Source of the DNA: Marinobacterium zhoushanense
Lineage (GTDB): Bacteria > Pseudomonadota > Gammaproteobacteria > Pseudomonadales > Balneatricaceae
Length of the DNA: 64,000 nt
NCBI RefSeq assembly: GCF_014641945.1
Contig: NZ_BMIJ01000006.1
Location: 310,001 to 374,000 of the forward strand
Direction: 5' to 3'
Positions within the stretch are counted from its first letter, which is position 1; every line of letters begins with the position of its first letter. Position numbers and translations under genes: made by a program. The notes under the pieces were generated by a model, which was not told the DNA's origin, did no database searches, and was given only the letters and a program-made list of their open reading frames with translations. Shown here in pieces: positions 35,166 through 43,998 of the stretch.

Positions 35166-36271
35166 ACGAGCAAGCGCTATTCGACTGGCTTGACCCCTTG
35201 ATCGCCTATCTTCCTTCACTTCAGGACTATCGTTGGCAGTTGGCGGTGTTGCTGGTGACGCTGGGCTCACTGTTAGTGGCACTGATTATCGACCGAATCC
35301 TCTGTCAGCTGGTCAGTACGCTGGCGCGCACCTCGCCGGTGTGGGATGACCTGCTGATCGACGCCCTGCGACGCCCTCTGATTCTGCTGATCCTGATGCT
35401 CGCACTGACGCTGTCGTTACAGCTGTCTGCACCGCACCTTCAAATGGTTGAGGGTGAGCTGCCCAAGCGAGTGCGCGAGGTGGGATTCATCCTGCTGTTG
35501 AGTTGGGCGCTGATCCGGTTTGTGGTGCGTGCCGAAGAAGCAGTATTGCGCCGCGATACCAGCATCGATCGCACCACCGCGGATGCCATCTGCAAGCTGG
35601 TTAAATTGATTATCGTAGTGCTGACCGGGTTGGTGCTGATGCAATACCTGGGCTATAGCATCTCGGGTATTCTGGCGTTCGGTGGTATCGGGGGCTTGGC
35701 CGTGGGTTTCGCGGCGAAGGATCTGCTGGCTAACTTCTTTGGTGGCTTGATGATCTATCTCGATCGCCCGTTCAAGGTGGGTGACTGGGTACGCTCTCCC
35801 GATAAGCAGATCGAAGGGGTGGTGGAGAAGATAGGTTGGCGGTTGACGGTTATCCGTACCTTCGATAAGCGGCCACTGTATATCCCCAATGCGACCTTCG
35901 CCAGTATCTCGGTGGAGAACCCTTCGCGCATGACCAACCGTAGAATCTATGAGTACGTCGGCGTACGGTATGACGATGCCGGTGTGGTCAAGCAGGTGGT
36001 GGATCGGATTCGCGACATGCTGGTCGCGCATCCGGAGATCGATGAGAACAGCACGCTGTTCACCCAGCTGAACCGCTTTGGTCCGTCGTCTCTGGATATC
36101 ATGATCTACTGTTTTACCCATACCACCGATTGGGGGCGTTACCTGGAGATCCGAGAGGACGTGATGCTGCGAATCATCGATATCGTCGATGAGTTGGGTG
36201 CGGAGATCGCCTTCCCGACCACTACGGTGCATCTGCAGGGGCAGGTGCCGGGTCTGGTTGAATCGGCTTGA
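35162..36271 (+). CDS. MscS-family mechanosensitive channel
   Basis: Inner-membrane small-conductance channel, 369 residues, with four or five predicted helices. N-terminal helices (about 25-50, 70-90 and 105-120) precede the pore-lining MscS core (SISGILAFGGIGGLAVGFAAKDLLANFFGG near 165-195; glycine/alanine-rich TM3). The beta domain follows (RPFKVGDWVRSPDKQIEGVVEKIGWR shortened) with YIPNATFASISVENPSRM. Its size is closer to the YnaI/YbdG type than to minimal MscS (286 residues). GTG 35162 overlaps the nagZ stop (GTGA). A longer in-frame start at 34973 lies inside nagZ and is rejected. It probably protects against hypo-osmotic shock, which fits a marine host. Confidence 0.9.
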   Translation: MNEQALFDWLDPLIAYLPSLQDYRWQLAVLLVTLGSLLVALIIDRILCQLVSTLARTSPVWDDLLIDALRRPLILLILMLALTLSLQLSAPHLQMVEGELPKRVREVGFILLLSWALIRFVVRAEEAVLRRDTSIDRTTADAICKLVKLIIVVLTGLVLMQYLGYSISGILAFGGIGGLAVGFAAKDLLANFFGGLMIYLDRPFKVGDWVRSPDKQIEGVVEKIGWRLTVIRTFDKRPLYIPNATFASISVENPSRMTNRRIYEYVGVRYDDAGVVKQVVDRIRDMLVAHPEIDENSTLFTQLNRFGPSSLDIMIYCFTHTTDWGRYLEIREDVMLRIIDIVDELGAEIAFPTTTVHLQGQVPGLVESA

Positions 36272-36303
36272 TTGGCTGGGATTAAGCATAAAGGAAATCC
36301 CGT

Positions 36304-38022
36304 GTGACATCGCGAACTGAAAGCCGTAATCGTGCACGTTGGTTGAAATCCTGTGCCGCTGCCCAGCGGCACTGGTTGCTGCTCTCGGTTGTCGCTGGCC
36401 TGGGGGGAGGGCTGGCGATGGTGCTGCAAGCCGACCAGTTGGCTGTCATTATCTCCGGTATTGTTGCCGGCGGCGACGGTATCGAGGAGTACCGAACCGC
36501 CTTCGTTCTGCTACTCTCGGCCGTCCTGTTGCGTGCGCTGATGGGGTATCTGCGTGAGTGGGGCGGGCTATGTGCCTCGCTCGGTGTGCGCCGGCGCTTA
36601 AGGGCTGAGCTCTTGGCCAAGCTGGATCGGCTTGGGCCGGGGTACTGCCATGCCCGCCAGACCGGCGATCTGAGCACTCTGCTGCTTGAGCAGGTTGAGG
36701 CTCTGGACGGCTATTTTGCGCGTTATCTGCCGCAGATGTGGCTGTCGTTGGGGCTGCCCTTGCTGATCCTGCTGTTTATCCTGCCGCAAAACTGGGCGGT
36801 GGCGCTGATCTTCCTGATCACCGCACCCCTGGTGCCACTCTTCATGGCGCTGGTGGGGATAAAGGCGGCCGCGGCAAACCGGCGTAACTTTCAAGCGTTG
36901 GCCAACCTGTCGGCGTATTTTCTCGATCTGGTCCAAGGGTTGGCGACGCTCAAATTGTTCCAGCGCAGTCGAGGTGAGGCGAGAGTGTTGGGGCAGGTGT
37001 CGGAGGCATTCCGTGTGCGCACCATGGAGGTGTTGCGACTGGCTTTTCTGTCATCGGCAGTGCTGGAGTTCTTCGCCTCGGTGTCGATCGCGTTAACCGC
37101 AGTGTATCTGGGCTTCAGTTTTCTCGGTGAGCTGAAATTCGGCTCATGGCAAGGCTCCATCACTCTCTATCAGGCGCTGTTTATCCTGCTGTTGGCACCG
37201 GAGTTTTATTTGCCGTTGCGCGAGTTGGGTACTCATTACCATGCCAAGCAGGAGGCGATGGCGGCCAGCGAACGTTTGCAGTCATTGCTGGATGAGGTGG
37301 AGCATACTGTCGACGGGGGGCGCCTTAGGCTGGAGTCCGGACCAGTCGAGATCGAGTTTCGAGATCTCAGTCTGACCTACCCGGGTCGCGAGCAACCCGT
37401 TCTCAACGGCTTGAATCTACAGCTGGCTGCGGGGGAGCGGGTCGCGATCCGGGGCCCCAGTGGTGCGGGTAAATCCTCGTTAATGAATCTCCTGCTCGGT
37501 TTTTATCCTGTCACAGGCGGTGAGTTGCTGGTCAATCGGCAACCCTTGGCCCAACTGGAACGTGACGCTTGGCTGCAGACGATTGCCTGGGTCAGCCAGC
37601 AGACGACTCTGTTTGCCGGCACCTTGCGCGATAATTTGAAGCTGGCGCGGGCGGATGCCGATGACAGGGAGCTGATGCAGGCCTGTGTCGATGCCCACGT
37701 GGTCGAGTTTCTCGACCGTCTTCCGGCTGGACTCGATACCGAGGTCGGTGAGGCGGGTCATGGGCTGTCCGGTGGTCAGATCCAGCGCATCGCGTTGGCT
37801 CGAGCGTTCCTGAAGGATGCGCCGCTGTTACTGCTGGACGAGCCTACGGCGAATCTGGATGCGCAAAGCGAAACCCTGGTGCTGGATGCCCTGGCACGGC
37901 TCAGCCAGGGGCGAACCGTGTTGATTCTGACCCATCGCGAGGCGGCACAGCTCAATGCCCATCGAGTGCTTGAGCTGGCCGACGGTCGTCTTATCGAGAT
38001 TGAGCGTGGGAGGTCGTCATGA
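36304..38022 (+). CDS. cydD: Thiol reductant ABC exporter subunit CydD
   Basis: With CydC it exports cysteine and glutathione to the periplasm and is needed for cytochrome bd assembly. The 572-residue protein has an N-terminal six-helix ABC transporter domain (about 20-320) and a C-terminal ATPase. Walker A is GPSGAGKSSL near 384, the signature LSGGQIQRIALARAF near 482 and Walker B LLLLDEPTANLD near 502. The segment LLEQVEALDGYFARYLPQ near 130 is typical of CydD. GTG 36304 is preceded by AAGGAA (36291-36296). It overlaps cydC by 4 bp (ATGA). No cydAB lies in the window. Confidence 0.94.
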   Translation: MTSRTESRNRARWLKSCAAAQRHWLLLSVVAGLGGGLAMVLQADQLAVIISGIVAGGDGIEEYRTAFVLLLSAVLLRALMGYLREWGGLCASLGVRRRLRAELLAKLDRLGPGYCHARQTGDLSTLLLEQVEALDGYFARYLPQMWLSLGLPLLILLFILPQNWAVALIFLITAPLVPLFMALVGIKAAAANRRNFQALANLSAYFLDLVQGLATLKLFQRSRGEARVLGQVSEAFRVRTMEVLRLAFLSSAVLEFFASVSIALTAVYLGFSFLGELKFGSWQGSITLYQALFILLLAPEFYLPLRELGTHYHAKQEAMAASERLQSLLDEVEHTVDGGRLRLESGPVEIEFRDLSLTYPGREQPVLNGLNLQLAAGERVAIRGPSGAGKSSLMNLLLGFYPVTGGELLVNRQPLAQLERDAWLQTIAWVSQQTTLFAGTLRDNLKLARADADDRELMQACVDAHVVEFLDRLPAGLDTEVGEAGHGLSGGQIQRIALARAFLKDAPLLLLDEPTANLDAQSETLVLDALARLSQGRTVLILTHREAAQLNAHRVLELADGRLIEIERGRSS

Positions 38023-39731
38023 AGCTGCTCTGGCCCTATATACGGCAGATGCGTGCGCATATCGGCTGGGTAGCGCTTGGATCTTTGTTGGGCTTGGTCA
38101 CGCTATTGTCCAGCATCGGCTTGCTGACGCTCTCGGGTTGGTTTATCACCGCTACCTCATTGGCAGGCGTTGCCGTCAGCTTCAACTTTTTCACGCCCGG
38201 CGCCGGGGTCAGGGGCTTCGCCATTCTGCGCACGCTGGGCCGTTACGGCGAGCGTCTGGCAACCCATGAAGCGACGTTCAGGTTGATCGCGCGCCTGCGG
38301 ACCTGGTTTTATCAGCACATGGAGCCTCAGCGGCCGGCGCGGCTGAATGCGATAGGTTCCGCCGAACTGCTGAGCCGGCTGATAGCCGATATCGGTGCCC
38401 TGGATAATCTCTATCTGCGTATCCTGTCACCATCCCTGATTGCGCTGTGCGTGGTAGCACTTGTCTGCGGCTTCATCTCCTTGTTCAGTGGATCCCTGGC
38501 GCTGATTGCGCTTTGTGGCTACCTGACGGCGGGATTGCTGGTACCGATGCTTGGTCATTGGCTAGGGGGCGAGCGGGGCGCGGAGCAGGCCCGGAGTCAG
38601 GCCCGGCTGCGCACTCGTTTGGTTACCCTGATTCAGGGCATGGCGGATCTGCGCATCTATGGTGGTATGGCGCGCGCGCAAGCGCAGATCGACCAGGCCC
38701 AGCATGCATATCTTGAGACCCAGGCCCAGATGGGGCGAACCAGTGCGCTGGTCAACAGCCTGATGCTGCTGATTGCCGGTGGCACGCTGATTGCCGTGTT
38801 GATTGAAGGGGTAAGCCTGGTGCAGACCCAGCAGTTGCAGGCGATCGAGCTGGTCTTTTTGCTGTTCTGTGTTGTGGCTGCCTTCGAGGCGGTGATGCCG
38901 CTGCCGCTGGCCTATCAATATCTCGGTAAAACTCGGGAGTCGGCAGCGCGACTGGCCAGTGTGGCGGAAAAAGAGGTAGAACATCAGTTTCCGCAGCAGG
39001 GGCCGGAGCCAAGTCGTCCAGGCGCTATCCGTTTCGAGGCTGTCGAGTTTGGATATGGGGGTCAGGGGCGCGCGCTCGATAAGGTGGGGTTTAACGTTGA
39101 GCCGGGCGAAAAAGTATTGGTGTTGGGCCACTCGGGCAGTGGCAAGAGCTCGCTGATCAACCTGCTGGTACGCTTTTGGGATCCGAATGCGGGCAGCATC
39201 GAGCTGGGTGGGCAACCGATAGGGGCATACACGGAGGAGGCTCTGCGCAGCCAGGTCAGTGTGATGGGGCAGCCGGTGCAGCTATTTGCCGGTAGCATAC
39301 GCGAAAACCTGAAAATAGGCCGTGATACCGCAAGCGACCAGGAGATGCTCGAGCTGCTGGATCGATTGAAACTGACCGCTGCGCTGGATGGTCAGGGGTT
39401 GGACTACCAGGTGGGCGAGGCTGGCTCGCGACTGTCGGGCGGTCAGCGCAAGCGCTTGGCGCTGGGCCGTGCGCTGCTGCGCGAGGCGCCGATACTGTTG
39501 CTGGATGAGCCCGCCGAGGGGTTGGATCCGCAAACCGAGCAGGCGGTGCTGGAGCTGATACTGCAGTATCGAACAGGTCAGACGGTGCTGTTGATCAGCC
39601 ACCATGCCGCAGCACTTGCATGCTTTGATTCAGCGATGCTGATGGACCGGGGGCGAGTGTTGGAGCGAGGGGATATCAAACAGCTTCTCGAGGACCCGGG
39701 CAGCCGTATCAGCCAGCTCAAATCGCTTTGA
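38019..39731 (+). CDS. cydC: Thiol reductant ABC exporter subunit CydC
   Basis: Partner of CydD in the heterodimeric cysteine/glutathione exporter of the inner membrane, 570 residues. The N-terminal membrane domain contains the CydC hallmark stretch TLSGWFITATSLAGVAV (near 42) and RTLGRYGERLATHEA near 70. The ATPase has Walker A GHSGSGKSSLI near 369, signature LSGGQRKRLALGRAL near 474 and LLLLDEPAEGLDPQTE. Here the usual D-loop is DEPAEGLD. It overlaps cydD by 4 bp, so the two subunits are made in equal amounts. It converges on csiV with a 28-bp gap and no clear terminator. Confidence 0.94.
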   Translation: MKLLWPYIRQMRAHIGWVALGSLLGLVTLLSSIGLLTLSGWFITATSLAGVAVSFNFFTPGAGVRGFAILRTLGRYGERLATHEATFRLIARLRTWFYQHMEPQRPARLNAIGSAELLSRLIADIGALDNLYLRILSPSLIALCVVALVCGFISLFSGSLALIALCGYLTAGLLVPMLGHWLGGERGAEQARSQARLRTRLVTLIQGMADLRIYGGMARAQAQIDQAQHAYLETQAQMGRTSALVNSLMLLIAGGTLIAVLIEGVSLVQTQQLQAIELVFLLFCVVAAFEAVMPLPLAYQYLGKTRESAARLASVAEKEVEHQFPQQGPEPSRPGAIRFEAVEFGYGGQGRALDKVGFNVEPGEKVLVLGHSGSGKSSLINLLVRFWDPNAGSIELGGQPIGAYTEEALRSQVSVMGQPVQLFAGSIRENLKIGRDTASDQEMLELLDRLKLTAALDGQGLDYQVGEAGSRLSGGQRKRLALGRALLREAPILLLDEPAEGLDPQTEQAVLELILQYRTGQTVLLISHHAAALACFDSAMLMDRGRVLERGDIKQLLEDPGSRISQLKSL

Positions 39732-39759
39732 GCCGGCGTGATCCTTTGCGCTATCAGGA

Positions 39760-40332
39760 TTAGTCGAGCGGATTGATCATCACCAGCATGCCGAAGTGGG
39801 GATGATCCAGGTAGTGCAGCTGTTCAGAACGCATCCGGCGTGATTGTTGTAGTCGGTAGCGCGCGGGGAGCGCTTCGACAGCAGCATCGCGGCTGAGCAG
39901 CAGGTCCGGTTTAAAGTGCAGGTAGCGCCCGCGATCCACCTTGATCACACCGTCTACACGGCCGTCAGCGGTATCGATGCGCACGCTGGGATTGCGCCCG
40001 GTGCTGACATTCTGAAACCAGCCACCGTGCCAGAGAATCTGGAACCCTTCACGTCTCAATCGAGAGGCATCATCACCGAGCACAAGGCGCTCTCTGGGCA
40101 GGGCTTCGAGCTGGCTGAAGGGGGCGCCGTCGTAGGGGCTGGGGTAGCGCGCTTCGGCAATGGCCGGTGGCGTCTGTTCCGGCTCCATGGCGTTGTACGG
40201 AAGGGCGCCGTCGCCATATGTGTTTTGTGTGAAGATGAGTACTTCGATGGTGTAGTCGCCCTCTGCCGCCTGGGCTGGCAGGGCGCAGCACATCAGTAGC
40301 GTGAGTAGCAGGGCGTTAAATCTCGTTGTCAT
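39760..40332 (-). CDS. csiV: CsiV-family envelope protein
   Basis: CsiV is a periplasmic peptidoglycan-binding protein needed in Vibrio for activation of the synthase regulator LpoA/PBP1a. The 190-residue product has a signal peptide (LLLTLLMCCALPAQA, cleavage about residue 22). It also shows the family pattern YTIEVLIFTQ near 27, FQILWHGGWFQ near 97, GVIKVDRGRYLHFKPDL near 129 and the end LDHPHFGMLVMINPLD. It overlaps the end of mfd by 4 bp on the same strand. The pairing with mfd is seen in Pseudomonas relatives. Family assignment is by pattern recognition, not by a search. Confidence 0.82.
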   Translation of the reverse strand: MTTRFNALLLTLLMCCALPAQAAEGDYTIEVLIFTQNTYGDGALPYNAMEPEQTPPAIAEARYPSPYDGAPFSQLEALPRERLVLGDDASRLRREGFQILWHGGWFQNVSTGRNPSVRIDTADGRVDGVIKVDRGRYLHFKPDLLLSRDAAVEALPARYRLQQSRRMRSEQLHYLDHPHFGMLVMINPLD

Positions 40333-43300
40333 TTGTCATCCTCGTTGGGTGTCAGCTGGCTGAGCAGTCCTTCGATACAGTGAAAGCGGTCTTCCGGCTT
40401 GGTCATGGGCAGAGTGAAGCGCAGCGCGCTGGCGCCGTCCAGTTTATACCGGTTGGGTTGTTGTTGTACCAGCATCACCAGCGTCAGCGGTTCGACACTG
40501 GTGTTGCTGCTGAATTCCAGGCGACCGCCGCGGTCGTTGGCTTCCAGCTTGTCAATGCCGAGCGCGTCGGCGCGCAGCTTGATTGCGGTCAGGCGGAACA
40601 GGTTGCGTGTCTGCGCTGGCAGCAGGCCGAATCGGTCGATCATCTCTACCTGCAGCTCGTCCAGCGCCTTGGCGCTGGCGGCATTGGAGATCCGCTTGTA
40701 CATGATCAGGCGGTTATGTACGTCCGGCAGATAGTCGTCGGGGATCAGGGCCGGAATGCGCAGGTTTATCTCGCTGCCGTGACTCATGGGCTGATCCAGG
40801 TTCGGTGTTTTGCCTTCACGAATCGCTTGGATCGCCTGATCCAGCATCTCCATGTACAGACTGAAACCGATGCTTTGGATCTGTCCGCTCTGCTCTTCTC
40901 CGAGTAGTTCGCCGGCGCCGCGGATCTCCAGATCGTGGGTCGCGAGGGTGAAGCCGGCGCCGAGGGTGCTGGATTGGCTGATCGCCTCCAGTCGCTTGGC
41001 GGCATCGGGTGTCATCGCCTTGGGCGGCGGTGTCAGCAGATAGGCGTAGGCCTGATGGTGTGAACGTCCGACCCGGCCGCGTAACTGATGCAGCTGGGCG
41101 AGGCCGAACTTGTCCGCACGCTCGATGATGATGGTGTTGGCGTTGGGCACGTCGATACCGGTTTCAATAATGGTGGTACAAACCAGCACGTTGAAACGCT
41201 TGTGGTAAAAATCGGTCATCACCTGCTCAAGTTCGCGCTCGCGCATCTGGCCATGGCCGACGGCAACGCGCGCCTCGGGAACCAGCTCGGCGACGGCGCG
41301 CGCCGACTGTTCAATGCTTTTAACCTCGTTGTGCAGGTAATAGACCTGGCCGCCGCGCAGCAGCTCACGCAGGATCGCCTCTTTCAGCAGCGGTGTGTCC
41401 GATTCCCTGACAAAGGTTTTGACCGACAGGCGTCGCGCCGGTGGCGTGGCGATGATCGACAGGTCGCGGATGCCGGACATCGCCATGTTCAGGGTGCGCG
41501 GGATCGGTGTCGCGGTCAGGGTCAGGATGTCGACCTCGGCGCGCAAGGATTTCAAGCGCTCTTTCTGTTGCACCCCAAAGCGGTGCTCCTCGTCAATAAT
41601 GACCAGGCCAAGGGATTTGAACTGCAGGTCACCCTGCAGCAGCTTGTGGGTGCCGATCAGGATGTCGACCTTGCCTTCGCTGAGGTCGCCGGCGATGCTC
41701 TGCTGCTGTTTGGCGCTGCGAAAACGTGAGATCAGCTCGACGTTGACCGGCCAGTCGGCGAAGCGGTCACGGAAGTTGTCGAAGTGCTGTTGCGCGAGCA
41801 GTGTCGTGGGCACCAGTACCGCGACCTGTTGTCCGGCCTGCACTGCCACGAAAGCCGCACGCATGGCAACCTCGGTTTTGCCGAAGCCCACATCGCCGCA
41901 GACCAGTCGGTCCATCGGCTGGGTGGAACGCATATCGCGAATCACTGCGTCGATGGCGTTGGCCTGGTCCGGCGTCTCCTCGAACGGGAAGCCGGCGGTA
42001 AATTGCTGGTAGGACTCCTCGGGACATTCGAAGCTTTTGCCTTCGCGTGCGGCGCGGCGGGCGTAGATGTCGAGGAGCTCGGCTGCACTGTCACGGACCT
42101 TCTCAGCGGCCTTTCGTCGCGCTTTGCTCCACTGCTCAGTGCCGAGGCGGTGCAGTGGTGCTGCATCATCTGAGGCGCCGGAGTAGCGGCTGATCAGGTG
42201 CAGCGAGGAGACCGGTACGTAGAGCTTGGCGTTATTGGCATACTCCAGAGTGAGGAACTCGTTGACCTCGCCCTCGGTGGCGATGGTCTGCAAACCCAGG
42301 TAGCGACCCACGCCGTGGTCGATATGTACCACCGGGGAGCCGATGTTAAGTTCGGACAGGTGACGTACCGACTGGTCACTGTCGGTCTGCTCTCGCTCTC
42401 GGCGGCGGCGCTGGAACACCTGCTGACCGAACAGCTGGGTTTCGGTGACTACCTGTATCGACTCGCGCAGGTTCAGCCCCTGTTCGAGCGGGTAGACGGT
42501 GATACCCAGTGCGCTGGGGGCTGTGATGAAATCGTCCCAGCCCTGGTACTCTTTGAGTTTCAGGCCGGAGCGGGTGGCCAGGTTCAGCAGTGCCTCTCGC
42601 CGGCCGGCCGATTCGGCGCACAGCAGCAGTGTCTGGCCCGACTCTTCGTGCAACTTCTTTAGCAGTGCCAGCGGATCGTTGCTGCCTTGTGTTGCTGTCA
42701 GGTTCGGCGGCGGGTCGCAGGGCAGGTTGTCGCGACCTGGCCTGCGCTCCTCTTCATCCTGATTGAGGCGGATGATGGGGTAGGCGCGCAGGGCGGTATT
42801 CAGTGCCTCCGGCGGCAGGAACAACTTGTCCGGTGCAATTACCGGGCGCTGCACGTCCCAGGCACGTTCTGAGTGCCGCGACTGAACCTCCTGCCAGAAC
42901 TGTTGAGCCGCCTCATTCAGGCCGGACTCCTGAATCAGCAGGGTGTTCCCCGGCAGGTAGTCGAACAGCGTGGCGCAGTGGTCGAAAAACAGCGGCAGGT
43001 AGTATTCGATGCCGGCCGGTGTCAGGCCCGAGGCTATGTCCTGGTATACAGGACAGCGGGTGTAGTCGACGTCGAACTGCTCACGCCAACGCTGCTTGAA
43101 GCGGTTGATCGCATCCTTGTTGAATGGGTACTCGCGTGCCGGAAGCAGTCGGATCTTTTCGATCTGCTCCACAGAGCGCTGAGATTCGGGGTCGAAGGTG
43201 CGCAGGGTGTCGATCTCGTCATCGAACAGGTCGATACGGTAAGGGGTGTCGCTGCCCATCGGGAAGAGGTCGATCAGGGCGCCGCGTATCGCGAACTCCC

Positions 43301-43784
43301 CGTGTTCGTACACGGTGTCGACCAGCGAGTAGCCGGCATCGGTCAGTCGTGTGCGCATCTGCTCTACGTCGAAGCGTTGTCCGCGTTCCAGCCATAGTGA
43401 GTTGCCGGTGACGAAGCTGGGCGGTGCGATGCGTTGCATCAGCGTTGGAGCCGGCACCACCAGTACGCCGCTGGTCATCTCCGGCAGCTTGTACAGCGCC
43501 TCTATACGGGTGGAGATGATGTCCTGATGCGGCGAAAAGTTGTCGTAGGGCAGGGTTTCCCAGTCCGGAAACAGGTGCACCGGGTACTTCCGGTCGCAAA
43601 AGAAGCTGATCTCACTGCGTGCGCGGGCAGCGCTTTCGCTGTCTCGGCAGACCAGCAGGATAGGCCCCCTGTGTTGCTCGCTGATCGCGCGGATCAGCAG
43701 TCCCGTGGCGCTGCCTAGCACCTGACCAATGCGTTTTATGTCGCCTGGACTGTGAGGTAGCGGGGGCTGGAAACGGCTGGGCAC
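40329..43784 (-). CDS. mfd: Transcription-repair coupling factor Mfd
   Basis: DNA translocase that removes stalled RNA polymerase and recruits UvrA to lesions, 1,151 residues, the normal size. Domains in order are the UvrB-like region with degenerate helicase motifs (about 10-340) and the CarD-like RNAP-interacting domain (GSPVVHIDHGVGRYLGL near 480). The RecG-like translocase follows, with LVCGDVGFGKTEVAMRAAF (Walker A near 630), DEEHRFGVQQK (near 730) and QLRGRVGRS (motif VI near 900). The C-terminal regulatory domain 7 comes last. The ATG lies 214 bp from the divergent gap gene. A perfect 12-bp palindrome (43832-43843) sits just upstream. Confidence 0.97.
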   Translation of the reverse strand: MPSRFQPPLPHSPGDIKRIGQVLGSATGLLIRAISEQHRGPILLVCRDSESAARARSEISFFCDRKYPVHLFPDWETLPYDNFSPHQDIISTRIEALYKLPEMTSGVLVVPAPTLMQRIAPPSFVTGNSLWLERGQRFDVEQMRTRLTDAGYSLVDTVYEHGEFAIRGALIDLFPMGSDTPYRIDLFDDEIDTLRTFDPESQRSVEQIEKIRLLPAREYPFNKDAINRFKQRWREQFDVDYTRCPVYQDIASGLTPAGIEYYLPLFFDHCATLFDYLPGNTLLIQESGLNEAAQQFWQEVQSRHSERAWDVQRPVIAPDKLFLPPEALNTALRAYPIIRLNQDEEERRPGRDNLPCDPPPNLTATQGSNDPLALLKKLHEESGQTLLLCAESAGRREALLNLATRSGLKLKEYQGWDDFITAPSALGITVYPLEQGLNLRESIQVVTETQLFGQQVFQRRRREREQTDSDQSVRHLSELNIGSPVVHIDHGVGRYLGLQTIATEGEVNEFLTLEYANNAKLYVPVSSLHLISRYSGASDDAAPLHRLGTEQWSKARRKAAEKVRDSAAELLDIYARRAAREGKSFECPEESYQQFTAGFPFEETPDQANAIDAVIRDMRSTQPMDRLVCGDVGFGKTEVAMRAAFVAVQAGQQVAVLVPTTLLAQQHFDNFRDRFADWPVNVELISRFRSAKQQQSIAGDLSEGKVDILIGTHKLLQGDLQFKSLGLVIIDEEHRFGVQQKERLKSLRAEVDILTLTATPIPRTLNMAMSGIRDLSIIATPPARRLSVKTFVRESDTPLLKEAILRELLRGGQVYYLHNEVKSIEQSARAVAELVPEARVAVGHGQMRERELEQVMTDFYHKRFNVLVCTTIIETGIDVPNANTIIIERADKFGLAQLHQLRGRVGRSHHQAYAYLLTPPPKAMTPDAAKRLEAISQSSTLGAGFTLATHDLEIRGAGELLGEEQSGQIQSIGFSLYMEMLDQAIQAIREGKTPNLDQPMSHGSEINLRIPALIPDDYLPDVHNRLIMYKRISNAASAKALDELQVEMIDRFGLLPAQTRNLFRLTAIKLRADALGIDKLEANDRGGRLEFSSNTSVEPLTLVMLVQQQPNRYKLDGASALRFTLPMTKPEDRFHCIEGLLSQLTPNEDDK

Positions 43785-43925
43785 GCGTGACTCCTTATTG
43801 AACGACCCGTTGGAGAGCGGCCTATTCTAACGGTGCGCGCACCAATTCGCAGCTCGAAAGGCGATTGATTGGCGGGCAGCCGTGAGAAAATGTTGGATGT
43901 GGTACAAAAGTCTAGCCAAGGTTGT

Positions 43926-43954
43926 TTGCCCAGCACGGCCGAAACAGGGATAAT
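43926..43954 (+). promoter_or_regulatory. Probable sigma-70 promoter of gap
   Basis: TTGCCC (43926-43931), 17 bp, GATAAT (43949-43954). Start near 43961, leader about 38 nt. Spacing is ideal and the hexamers match at 4/6 and 5/6. Confidence 0.5.
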
Positions 43955-43998
43955 ACGCGCACCCAAATTGAGCTGACACAATTTCGGAGTTTCCGCCT

